Assembly: GCA_029883965.1 (NCBI GenBank)
Contig: JAOUIN010000065.1
Location: forward strand, 1-10,575
From: Betaproteobacteria bacterium
Lineage (GTDB): Bacteria; Pseudomonadota; Gammaproteobacteria; Burkholderiales; SG8-41
Reading direction: 5' to 3'
DNA: 10,575 bases
Position numbers and translations under genes: made by a program. Below the pieces are notes generated by a model. The model made no database searches. It had not been told where the DNA came from and was given only the letters and a program-made list of their open reading frames with translations. Numbering within the stretch: the stretch's first letter is position 1; the number at the start of each line of letters is the position of its first letter. Shown one piece after another: positions 1 through 5,456 of the stretch.

Positions 1-629
1 AGCAGCATGAACGGCAAGGCCGCAGCAAACAGCAACAGCGATTCGCGCCCGAACTCGCCGACCGCGAAATACCCCGCACCGCGTATCACCGCCAGCGTCA
101 TCATCATCGCCGACAGCGTGCCGCGGAACTGCTCCTTGGTAATGCGAATCGCATCGAGGTGGATCGCAAAAAAAATGCTCGCCATGGTGCCGAATATCGT
201 GCCCACGGCGCCGGCGAGAAAACTCGCTGCAGTCGCCACACCACGCGGCGGATTGAGCGGCGCAGCACTGCGCGTCTGCCACAACGCGTACAGCCCGTAT
301 CCGCTGACCAGCGCCCCCAGGCCGCGCGCGAGCCACACCTGGTCCAGCACCTTGAACAGATACAGCCCCAGCGCGATGCCCAGCACGCAGGCCGGCAGGA
401 TGCCGAGTATGTGCCGCAGCGACACATGGCGCCGATCCTTGCCGAACAGCGTGGCGGACGATGTAATCGTCAGCAGCGTCCACACCGGTACCAGCAGCTT
501 CATCGGTATGACCAGCGCCAGCAGCGGCATCGCCGCGAATCCGCCAAAGCCGGTGCTGCCGCGCAGCGCGTAACTGGCAACCAGCACCAGCACACAGTAG
601 CCGGCCTCCAGTGCCGTGAGCGGAATCAT
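1..629 (-). CDS. TauE/SafE-family membrane transporter, partial (C-terminus beyond left edge)
   Basis: The reading frame is open from the ATG at 629 down to base 3 (209 residues) without a stop. The protein is very hydrophobic. It has an N-terminal helix (about 10-23), the GSTGFGGFAAMP turn at 24-35 that is typical of TauE/SafE (formerly DUF81) proteins, further helices near 74-94, 101-117 and 132-158, the GTIFGTMAS turn at 143-151, and a KEQFRGTLSA segment at 165-174 that is also characteristic. Family members are about 250 residues, so only about 40 are missing. Known members export sulfite or sulfoacetate or move other small organic anions across the inner membrane. The start lies 10 bases after the stop of the GntR gene, so the two are probably co-transcribed. 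No clear Shine-Dalgarno precedes it, which suggests coupling to GntR translation. The family call is firm; the substrate is unknown. Confidence 0.87.
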   Translation of the reverse strand, partial: MIPLTALEAGYCVLVLVASYALRGSTGFGGFAAMPLLALVIPMKLLVPVWTLLTITSSATLFGKDRRHVSLRHILGILPACVLGIALGLYLFKVLDQVWLARGLGALVSGYGLYALWQTRSAAPLNPPRGVATAASFLAGAVGTIFGTMASIFFAIHLDAIRITKEQFRGTLSAMMMTLAVIRGAGYFAVGEFGRESLLLFAAALPFML

Positions 630-639
630 TGCTGCACGG

Positions 640-1344
640 TCACTGCGGCTGCGGCGCGTTACCTAGTTCGATCAGACGGATGACTTCAGCCGCCGCGCTT
701 TGCGCCTCTGCGCGGGTCAGGCTTTCCGCAGCATCCGCGTCGCGCTTGCGGATCGCCGCAAGCATTGCGCGCAGGCCCTTGACGCTTGTCTTCGACCGGC
801 TGGCGGAACGCTGCGGATGTGACAGCCCGAGCGCGCGCCAGCGCCAGATACGCGCATGCAGCGTGCCCAGCATCGACGACAAGGTCTCGCTGCCCGCGCC
901 TTCAAACAGCACATCGTAAAACCGGTTCTTGGTTTCCAGCACTTCCTGCGCGTCACCGCGTTCGTAGGCACCTGCAACCACATCCAGCGCCTGCGCCAGG
1001 TGCTTCAGTTCCGCGTCATCCGCGTTCTGCACGAACAGCCGCGCGGCCAGACCTTCGAGCACGGCGCGGATGGTATACAGATCCCTGGCTTCGTCCAGCG
1101 ACAGCGCGCGCACCACCGGTCCTTTGTTGGGCACGTTGGCGATCAGGCCTTCGGTTTCGAGCTGGCGCAGCGCTTCGCGGATCACCGTGCGCGACACGTT
1201 CATCATCTCGGTCAGCTCGCGTTCGGTCAGTCGCGCACCGGGTGCCAGCCGCCCGTCGATGATCGCGCGGCGCAGGCCATCGAGCACCTGCAATCGCAGC
1301 GGCGCTGCAAGCCTCTGAATTTCATCAACTTTCGGATTAATCAT
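640..1344 (-). CDS. GntR-family transcriptional regulator, FadR/FCD subfamily
   Basis: This is a 234-residue cytoplasmic DNA-binding repressor or activator, the usual length for the family. The N-terminal winged helix-turn-helix spans about residues 10-78. Its recognition helix is SRTVIREALRQLETEGLI (51-68), followed by the wing NKGPVV (73-78). The C-terminal all-helical FCD effector domain runs from about 84 to 222 and starts with the typical TIRAVLEGLAARL (91-103). The residues expected to bind metal are changed. The usual D-x3-FH is N140-R-F-Y143, the usual EH pair is S187-V188, and no His sits in the last helix, so effector binding may be metal-independent. It is divergent from the catabolic cassette and shares its promoter region, which carries GTAATAY repeats of the GT-N3-AC type bound by FadR-like proteins. 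It therefore probably controls the cassette and itself. The ligand is unknown, probably a cassette substrate. Confidence 0.95.
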   Translation of the reverse strand: MINPKVDEIQRLAAPLRLQVLDGLRRAIIDGRLAPGARLTERELTEMMNVSRTVIREALRQLETEGLIANVPNKGPVVRALSLDEARDLYTIRAVLEGLAARLFVQNADDAELKHLAQALDVVAGAYERGDAQEVLETKNRFYDVLFEGAGSETLSSMLGTLHARIWRWRALGLSHPQRSASRSKTSVKGLRAMLAAIRKRDADAAESLTRAEAQSAAAEVIRLIELGNAPQPQ

Positions 1345-1364
1345 GGTCAGGTCGCTGCCCTTGG

Positions 1365-1394
1365 TTGACCCAGATCGTAATACCGTAATACGAT
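1365..1394 (+). promoter_or_regulatory. Candidate sigma-70 promoter for the catabolic cassette
   Basis: TTGACC (1365-1370, five of six to TTGACA) is followed after 18 bases by TACGAT (1389-1394, four of six to TATAAT). Initiation near 1400 would give a leader of about 92 bases. The -10 sits inside the GTAATAY repeats, so a bound regulator would occlude it. Confidence 0.4.
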
Positions 1395-1403
1395 ATTACG
1401 CAA
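1374..1403 (-). promoter_or_regulatory. Candidate divergent promoter for the GntR-TauE unit
   Basis: Read on the minus strand, TTGCGT (1403-1398) and TACGAT (1379-1374) are separated by 18 bases. This mirrors the plus-strand promoter, with the operator repeats in between. Initiation near 1367 would leave a leader of about 22 bases before the GntR start codon. Prediction by eye only. Confidence 0.35.
1376..1400. promoter_or_regulatory. Candidate GntR operator: two tandem CGTAATAC plus one inverted copy
   Basis: Two head-to-tail 8-base copies of CGTAATAC occupy 1376-1383 and 1384-1391. A third, inverted copy (TATTACG, 1394-1400) forms a perfect 7-base inverted repeat with 1384-1390 across a 3-base spacer. 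Each direct copy contains GT-AAT-AC, matching the GT-N3-AC core known for FadR-type GntR operators. The site lies between the divergent GntR and oxidoreductase genes and overlaps the candidate -10 elements on both strands. Binding is inferred. Confidence 0.6.
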
Positions 1404-1413
1404 CGACCGATTC

Positions 1414-1442
1414 GGCAAGGGTTTTACAGTGTCACCCCTGCC
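1414..1442 (+). other. Imperfect hairpin in the cassette leader
   Basis: GGCAAGGGT (1414-1422) can pair with ACCCCTGCC (1434-1442) with one mismatch across an 11-base loop. It lies in the predicted 5' leader of the cassette, about 50 bases before the first start codon, and has no U-tract. It may be an mRNA structure or a binding site; function unknown. Confidence 0.3.
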
Positions 1443-1492
1443 GCGGATTTCTGGTCCCGGTACGAATCCAATAATCTGAGGAGCATGCAGTC

Positions 1493-2575
1493 ATGAGTAC
1501 CCCCGTCAAAGTCGGCATCGTCGGCCTCGGCCGCTGGGCCAAGGTCCTGACCCGCGCCGCAAAGCAATCCGACAAGGTGCAGATCGTCGCCGGCTACAGC
1601 CGTTCGCAGGAAAAACGCGACGCCTTCGCCAGGGAAATGGGCGTACCGTCGGTGCCCGACATGCAGGCCATGCTGTCCAACCCCGAAATCAAAGGTGTCG
1701 TGCTTACGGTTCCCAACGAACAGCACCTGCCGATGGCGGAACTGGTGGCCAAGGCCGGCAAACATGTTTATACCGAAAAGCCGATTTCGCAGACACTGGA
1801 AGACGGGCTCAAGATTGCCGCGCTGGAAAAGCAGCACAACATCACCGTGACCGTCGGCCACAGCGCGCGGCTGATGGCCGGCATCCGCATCATCAAGGAG
1901 AAGATTGACGCCGGCGAACTCGGTCGGGTCGCCTTCATGGAGGCGAATTTCTCCAACGAGCGCGCGCTGGAACTCACACCGCAGACCTGGCGCTGGTACA
2001 AGGACCGCGCCCCCGGCGGCCCGCTGTCGCAACTGGCAATCCATCAATTTGACGTATTGCACATGCTTGGCGGTGAGCCGCAGGAAGTGTCGTCGATGGC
2101 TTCCAAGCTCTCACCCGTGGGCGCCGAAGTCGATGACCAGTCGATGTCGCTGGTACGCTTCAAGGACGGCAAGCTCGGCTACGTCGGCTCGTGCTGGACC
2201 TCACCCGGAATTTTCTCGGTACGCGTGTTCGGCTCCAAGGGCCTGATGCACTACGAAATCGATTTCGGCACCTGGGACACGCCGCATCTGCTGCATAAGA
2301 ATTCCGTGCTCTACATCCAGCGCGGCAAGGACGGCTGGGGCAAGCGCGAAGACATCAAATTGCCGGAAAGCGACATGTTCCGTGCCGAACTCGAGGCCTT
2401 TGCCGGCAGCTGCGTGTCGGGCAAGCAGAATGAACTCACGGCGCACAACGGCAACGTCGCGGTGGCGCTGACCAACGCCGCGCTGAAATCCATAGACCGC
2501 AAGGGCGCCTGCGTCAGCATCGAGGAAGTGATGAACGACGCGCGCGCAAAAAATGAGTCCAAACGCGCAGCATAA
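1493..2575 (+). CDS. Gfo/Idh/MocA-family NAD(P)-dependent oxidoreductase (first copy)
   Basis: This is a 360-residue cytoplasmic dehydrogenase of the family that oxidises sugars, inositols and related polyols. The N-terminal Rossmann fold opens with GIVGLGRWA (8-16). The EKP signature is at 95-97 (K96 is the catalytic lysine position) and the substrate-domain segment GGPLSQLAIHQFD at 175-187 keeps H184 and D187. The Asp usually found four residues before that His is Gln here (Q180), a departure from inositol dehydrogenases. The C-terminal alpha/beta domain ends near 345. The start is set by GAGGAG (1478-1483), nine bases before the ATG. This is the first gene of the cassette and is followed after 11 bases by the creatininase-like gene. 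It is probably regulated by the divergent GntR protein. The substrate is not identifiable; myo-inositol-like or sugar-acid substrates fit the neighbours. Confidence 0.93.
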   Translation: MSTPVKVGIVGLGRWAKVLTRAAKQSDKVQIVAGYSRSQEKRDAFAREMGVPSVPDMQAMLSNPEIKGVVLTVPNEQHLPMAELVAKAGKHVYTEKPISQTLEDGLKIAALEKQHNITVTVGHSARLMAGIRIIKEKIDAGELGRVAFMEANFSNERALELTPQTWRWYKDRAPGGPLSQLAIHQFDVLHMLGGEPQEVSSMASKLSPVGAEVDDQSMSLVRFKDGKLGYVGSCWTSPGIFSVRVFGSKGLMHYEIDFGTWDTPHLLHKNSVLYIQRGKDGWGKREDIKLPESDMFRAELEAFAGSCVSGKQNELTAHNGNVAVALTNAALKSIDRKGACVSIEEVMNDARAKNESKRAA

Positions 2576-2586
2576 CGAGGCTCACC

Positions 2587-3396
2587 ATGTCAAAACCTGC
2601 AACCCGCTATTTCATTGATCTCACCCAGCCCGAGATCGCCGCGCAGTTCAAGAAAAACCCGCTGGTGATCCTGCCCGCGGGCAGTGTCGAGCAGCACGGG
2701 CCGCACCTGCCTACCGGCACTGACATCTATGCTGCGAACGTTATCGGGCATGCCGTGGCCGAACGCATGGATGGACTGGTACTGCCCGGAGGCCCACTGG
2801 GTGTGACACCGATGCACATGCCCTTCGAAGGCACGATCACGCTGTCGCCCGAGACCTACCAGCGCGTCGTCGTCGAGACCTGCGAATCCACCGCAAAACA
2901 CGGTGCGAAGCGGCTGCTGATCCTCAACTGGCATGAAGGCAACATTCCGTCGCTGGCCATCGCCTCCGAAAAACTGCACCGCGAAGTCGGCATGAGTGTC
3001 ATTGTGGTGCAGGCCTGCTATGTCGCTGCCGAACTCTACGGCCACGACTGCGGCGGCCTCACCCACGGCGGCGAGATCGAAGCGCTGGCGGTGCTCGCCT
3101 ACCAGCCGGAGCTGGTGCACCTCGACCGCATTGAATATTCCTCGGACCATACACACGGCCGCAAGTGGGATCGCCTGCGTCGCACCCGCAGTTATCAGCC
3201 GGTGCTGCGCGACATCAAGACTATCGCCGCCACCGGCTGGTACGGTGCGCCCGAACACGCGACCGCGGCCAAGGGCCTGAAAATGCTCAACGACATCGCC
3301 GATGCGATCGCCAAGGAATGCGGTGAGATCTTCGCGCTGCTCGACGAAGCACAGGGCGGCACGGCGGAAATCAAGCATCTGAAAATCGCCGGCTGA
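2587..3396 (+). CDS. Creatininase-superfamily metal-dependent hydrolase
   Basis: This 269-residue protein has the usual length for creatinine amidohydrolase-like enzymes, which use a two-metal site to hydrolyse cyclic amides and related C-N or C-C bonds. The metal-binding segment is clear: GSVEQHGPHLPTGTD at 32-46 supplies E35, H37 and D46. The second motif reads NWHEGN (114-119) and keeps H116, where NGHxGN is common, so Trp replaces Gly. LTHGGEIEA (158-166) supplies H160 and E163, the position commonly seen as HAGEIET. No signal peptide is present, so it is cytoplasmic. GAGG (2577-2580) lies six bases before the ATG. The superfamily includes creatininase, mycofactocin MftE and deformylases. 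As far as I recall, it also includes a diketo-inositol hydrolase of the Thermotoga inositol route, which would suit the flanking Gfo/Idh/MocA gene. True creatininase activity is unlikely in this context. Confidence 0.9.
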   Translation: MSKPATRYFIDLTQPEIAAQFKKNPLVILPAGSVEQHGPHLPTGTDIYAANVIGHAVAERMDGLVLPGGPLGVTPMHMPFEGTITLSPETYQRVVVETCESTAKHGAKRLLILNWHEGNIPSLAIASEKLHREVGMSVIVVQACYVAAELYGHDCGGLTHGGEIEALAVLAYQPELVHLDRIEYSSDHTHGRKWDRLRRTRSYQPVLRDIKTIAATGWYGAPEHATAAKGLKMLNDIADAIAKECGEIFALLDEAQGGTAEIKHLKIAG

Positions 3397-3410
3397 CCAC
3401 GGAGCGAGCC

Positions 3411-3779
3411 ATGGCCACAGTCCTCACACAAGCCGAAGCCAAAAGTATGGGGCTGCCCGGCCGCAAGTCGCTGGAAATTGTGTCCGGCGAAAAAGGCTCG
3501 CAGGCGGTCACGCTGCGCATGGTCGAAATCCCGCCGGCACAACCCGGTGACACACCGCGCGGCCGGCATTTCCACCAGGGTTTCGAAGAATGCATCTACG
3601 TGATGTCCGGCGAGGGTTACACCGAATCTGACAGCGGCAACCACCCGCTGAAGGCCGGCGACACCATCCTGATTCCGTCCGGCGAGAAGCACGCCACGCG
3701 CAACACCGGCACCGAGCCGCTGGTGCTGCTGTGTTTTTTCCCGGTGGCGGATATTTCGAAACGCACGCAGGAACCGTGA
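3411..3779 (+). CDS. Single-domain cupin protein
   Basis: This is a 122-residue monocupin. Motif 1 is visible as RGRHFHQGFEECIYVMSGEG (50-69), with metal ligands H53, H55 and E59 or E60. Motif 2 is GDTILIPSGEKHATRN (83-98), with H94 as the fourth ligand. These residues imply a bound divalent metal. Monocupins of this type serve as isomerases, epimerases, lyases, dioxygenases or binding proteins in small catabolic operons, so the reaction cannot be assigned. The start follows GGAG (3401-3404) by six bases and lies 14 bases after the hydrolase gene, so it is in the same operon. Downstream, the gene is followed directly by a 100-base repeat structure that may limit or modulate read-through into the next gene. 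Confidence 0.9.
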   Translation: MATVLTQAEAKSMGLPGRKSLEIVSGEKGSQAVTLRMVEIPPAQPGDTPRGRHFHQGFEECIYVMSGEGYTESDSGNHPLKAGDTILIPSGEKHATRNTGTEPLVLLCFFPVADISKRTQEP

Positions 3780-3780
3780 A

Positions 3781-3876
3781 TGGTGATTAGGTAACTGGTA
3801 ATTAGCAAACCGGATTTTTCACCAATCACCTAATCACCTAATCACCTAATTACCAATCACCAATTACCAGTTACCC
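3781..3876. repeat. Inverted repeat flanking a tandem YACC(T)AAT array
   Basis: The right half (3820-3876) is a run of 7- and 8-base units: CACCAAT, CACCTAAT three times, TACCAAT, CACCAAT and TACCAGT. The left half carries the same motif in reverse orientation (TGGTGATTAGGTAACTGGTAATT, split here as 3781-3790 and 3790-3803). GGTAACTGGTAATT at 3790-3803 is a perfect 14-base complement of 3862-3875, so the whole element can fold on itself, and several alternative registers are possible. It is AT-rich compared with its surroundings and ends five bases before the next start codon. It resembles short intergenic repeats scattered in many bacterial genomes; I cannot name the family. Confidence 0.85.
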
Positions 3877-3880
3877 AATA

Positions 3881-4858
3881 ATGAACATTGACGTCATCTG
3901 TCTCCGCCCCGAAGCTGATTTCACCCGCGTCGGTGTCAACCCGCCTGCATCGCTGAAAATCGCCTACTGCAAACCCGACGATGCCGACCTGCCCGCCCTG
4001 CTGCAGGAAGCCCGCGCAGTAGTAATGCCCGCGGTCGGCCCCAAACTGCCGGCGGCGTTATTCAAAGGTACGTCGCTGAAAGTCGTGCAGATCACCGGCG
4101 CCGGTGTTGACCGCCTCGACGAAGGAGCGCTGAAAAAGCTCGGCATCCCGGTCGCCAACGTACCCGGCGGCAGCAATACCGCGCTCGCCGAATACACCAC
4201 CGCGTGTGCGTCGGTATTGCTGCGCCGCTTTGCGTGGTCCGATGCCGAGATCAAGAAGGGCAACTACGTCGCCTTCCGCAATCAGATGATGGCGGCCAAC
4301 CTTGCCGGCATCGATGGCGCCACGGTCGGTGTGGTCGGCATGGGCGTGATCGGCATGGCGGTGGCGCAGGCCTTCCATCGCATCGGCGGCAAGATCGTTT
4401 ATTTCGATCCGGCACTGCGTGACAAGACCGCAGCGGATGCCATGAACGCCAAAGCCATGGCGCTGGATGATCTGCTCCAAGTGTCTGATGTAGTGACGCT
4501 GCATGTACCGCTGATTCCCCAGACGCAAAACCTGATCGGCGCCAAACAACTGGCGCTGATGAAACCTGAAGCCGTGCTGATCAACGCTGCGCGCGGCGGC
4601 GTGGTCGATGAGACCGCTCTGGCACAGGCACTGACCGACAACCGCATCGCCGGTGCCGCAGTCGACGTTTACAGCATCGAACCTGCTACTGCGGACAATC
4701 CGCTGCTGCAACTCAAAGGCGAAGTCGCCTCGCGGCTGCTGTTGACGCCGCATGTGGCGGGCGTTACCCGGCAATCGGCGGCATTTCTGTTCAAGGTATC
4801 GTGGGAAAACGTCCAGAATGTACTGAACGGCGGCACCATCGCACACCGCGTCTACTGA
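3881..4858 (+). CDS. D-2-hydroxyacid dehydrogenase, NAD-dependent
   Basis: This 325-residue cytoplasmic enzyme belongs to the family that interconverts 2-oxo acids and D-2-hydroxy acids (glyoxylate, hydroxypyruvate, phosphoglycerate and lactate dehydrogenases). The split catalytic domain holds VVQITGAGVDRLD (68-80) and NVPGGSNTALAEYT (93-106). The Rossmann domain has VGVVGMGVIGMA (149-160, GxGxxG at 153-158) and D176 at the end of the second strand, which favours NAD over NADP. The catalytic triad is complete: R238 in NAARGG, E267 in SIEP and H291 in TPHVAG. The ATG is preceded by repeat sequence, not by a Shine-Dalgarno, which is unusual among these neighbours. The first residues (MNIDVICLRP) look like a natural N-terminus, so I keep this start. 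It probably handles a 2-oxo or 2-hydroxy acid made by the cassette. Confidence 0.93.
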   Translation: MNIDVICLRPEADFTRVGVNPPASLKIAYCKPDDADLPALLQEARAVVMPAVGPKLPAALFKGTSLKVVQITGAGVDRLDEGALKKLGIPVANVPGGSNTALAEYTTACASVLLRRFAWSDAEIKKGNYVAFRNQMMAANLAGIDGATVGVVGMGVIGMAVAQAFHRIGGKIVYFDPALRDKTAADAMNAKAMALDDLLQVSDVVTLHVPLIPQTQNLIGAKQLALMKPEAVLINAARGGVVDETALAQALTDNRIAGAAVDVYSIEPATADNPLLQLKGEVASRLLLTPHVAGVTRQSAAFLFKVSWENVQNVLNGGTIAHRVY

Positions 4859-4953
4859 GACTCCGCGCGGCAGAGGCGGCGTCAACTGCGGCAGATTCAG
4901 TACGTTAAAGTTGCAGTCGCAAGAACACCCTTAGATCACCGGAGAACTCAGTT

Positions 4954-5370
4954 ATGCCGGACCCTCACGACCAGTCCGCCGCGCAAAGTCTTGCTGACCA
5001 GATGGCCAGCCGGCGCGGGAAACGCTACCCCGCCCATGCCTATATCGCGGAAACATTCCCCGACTACGTGAAGGTCCTGCTGGAGCTTGACGAAGTCATC
5101 CGCGTCAAACCCCGCAAGTTCGACGAGAAGATGCACGAACTGTTCCACATCATCGCACTGGCGGTTGAAATGTCCAACCCTCCCAACCAGCCCCACCTCA
5201 GACAGCACATCAAGAAAGCCCTGAAGCTTGGCCTCACTCCCGAAGAGATTGCCGAAGCGCTGATGGTGTGCGTCAATCCCTGCGGCGCAAAGGTGCTGAC
5301 TTATGGCGTTACCTGCATGCTGGAAGCCATCGAGGAAATGAAAGCAGAAGCAGCCGGCCAGGCAACATAA
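4954..5370 (+). CDS. Carboxymuconolactone decarboxylase (CMD)-like protein
   Basis: This 138-residue all-helical protein has the CMD fold layout. E62 lies in HELFHIIALAVEM (61-73), H81 and H85 in QPHLRQHIKKAL (79-90), and the segment LGLTPEEIAEALMV (92-105) is typical of the family. The CxxC pair that defines peroxidase-type AhpD members is absent; the region reads SNPPNQ (74-79). The three cysteines (106, 110, 121) lie elsewhere. Redox activity of the AhpD kind is therefore unlikely, and a lactone decarboxylase, hydrolase or binding role is more plausible. CGGAG (4940-4944) lies nine bases before the ATG. It is 95 bases after the dehydrogenase gene with no clear terminator between, so it is probably in the same transcription unit. 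The exact reaction is unknown. Confidence 0.9.
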   Translation: MPDPHDQSAAQSLADQMASRRGKRYPAHAYIAETFPDYVKVLLELDEVIRVKPRKFDEKMHELFHIIALAVEMSNPPNQPHLRQHIKKALKLGLTPEEIAEALMVCVNPCGAKVLTYGVTCMLEAIEEMKAEAAGQAT

Positions 5371-5379
5371 AGCCTGGTC
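5356..5379 (+). other. Hairpin over the CMD-like gene stop codon
   Basis: GGCCAGGC (5356-5363) pairs with GCCTGGTC (5372-5379), with one G-U pair, across the 8-base loop AACATAAA that contains the stop codon. No T-run follows, so it is a weak candidate for an attenuator or an mRNA-stability element rather than a classical terminator. Confidence 0.3.
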
Positions 5380-5444
5380 TAAAATAACAGCGTCGGCTGC
5401 ACCATCTGGGTATCCGGCTTTTGATAACACCGGCGTCCCGCCGT

Positions 5445-5450
5445 GGAGGA
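5445..5450 (+). promoter_or_regulatory. Ribosome binding site that fixes a TTG start
   Basis: GGAGGA is followed by six bases and the TTG at 5457. It lies inside the longer open frame, so the upstream in-frame TTG at 5421 is not the likely start. Confidence 0.8.
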
Positions 5451-5456
5451 ACTGCA

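Noticed and set aside
2590..3378. Long antisense open frame (262 codons) over the creatininase-like gene
   Set aside because: It lies wholly opposite a gene with intact metal-site motifs and its translation shows no family signature; long antisense frames are expected in GC-rich DNA.
3820..3876. CRISPR array
   Set aside because: Units are only 7-8 bases with no spacers; it is a simple tandem repeat with an inverted arm.
5421..5456. Upstream TTG start at 5421 for the second Gfo/Idh/MocA gene
   Set aside because: The GGAGGA at 5445-5450 lies within this extension and points to the TTG at 5457, and the extra residues do not belong to the Rossmann fold.
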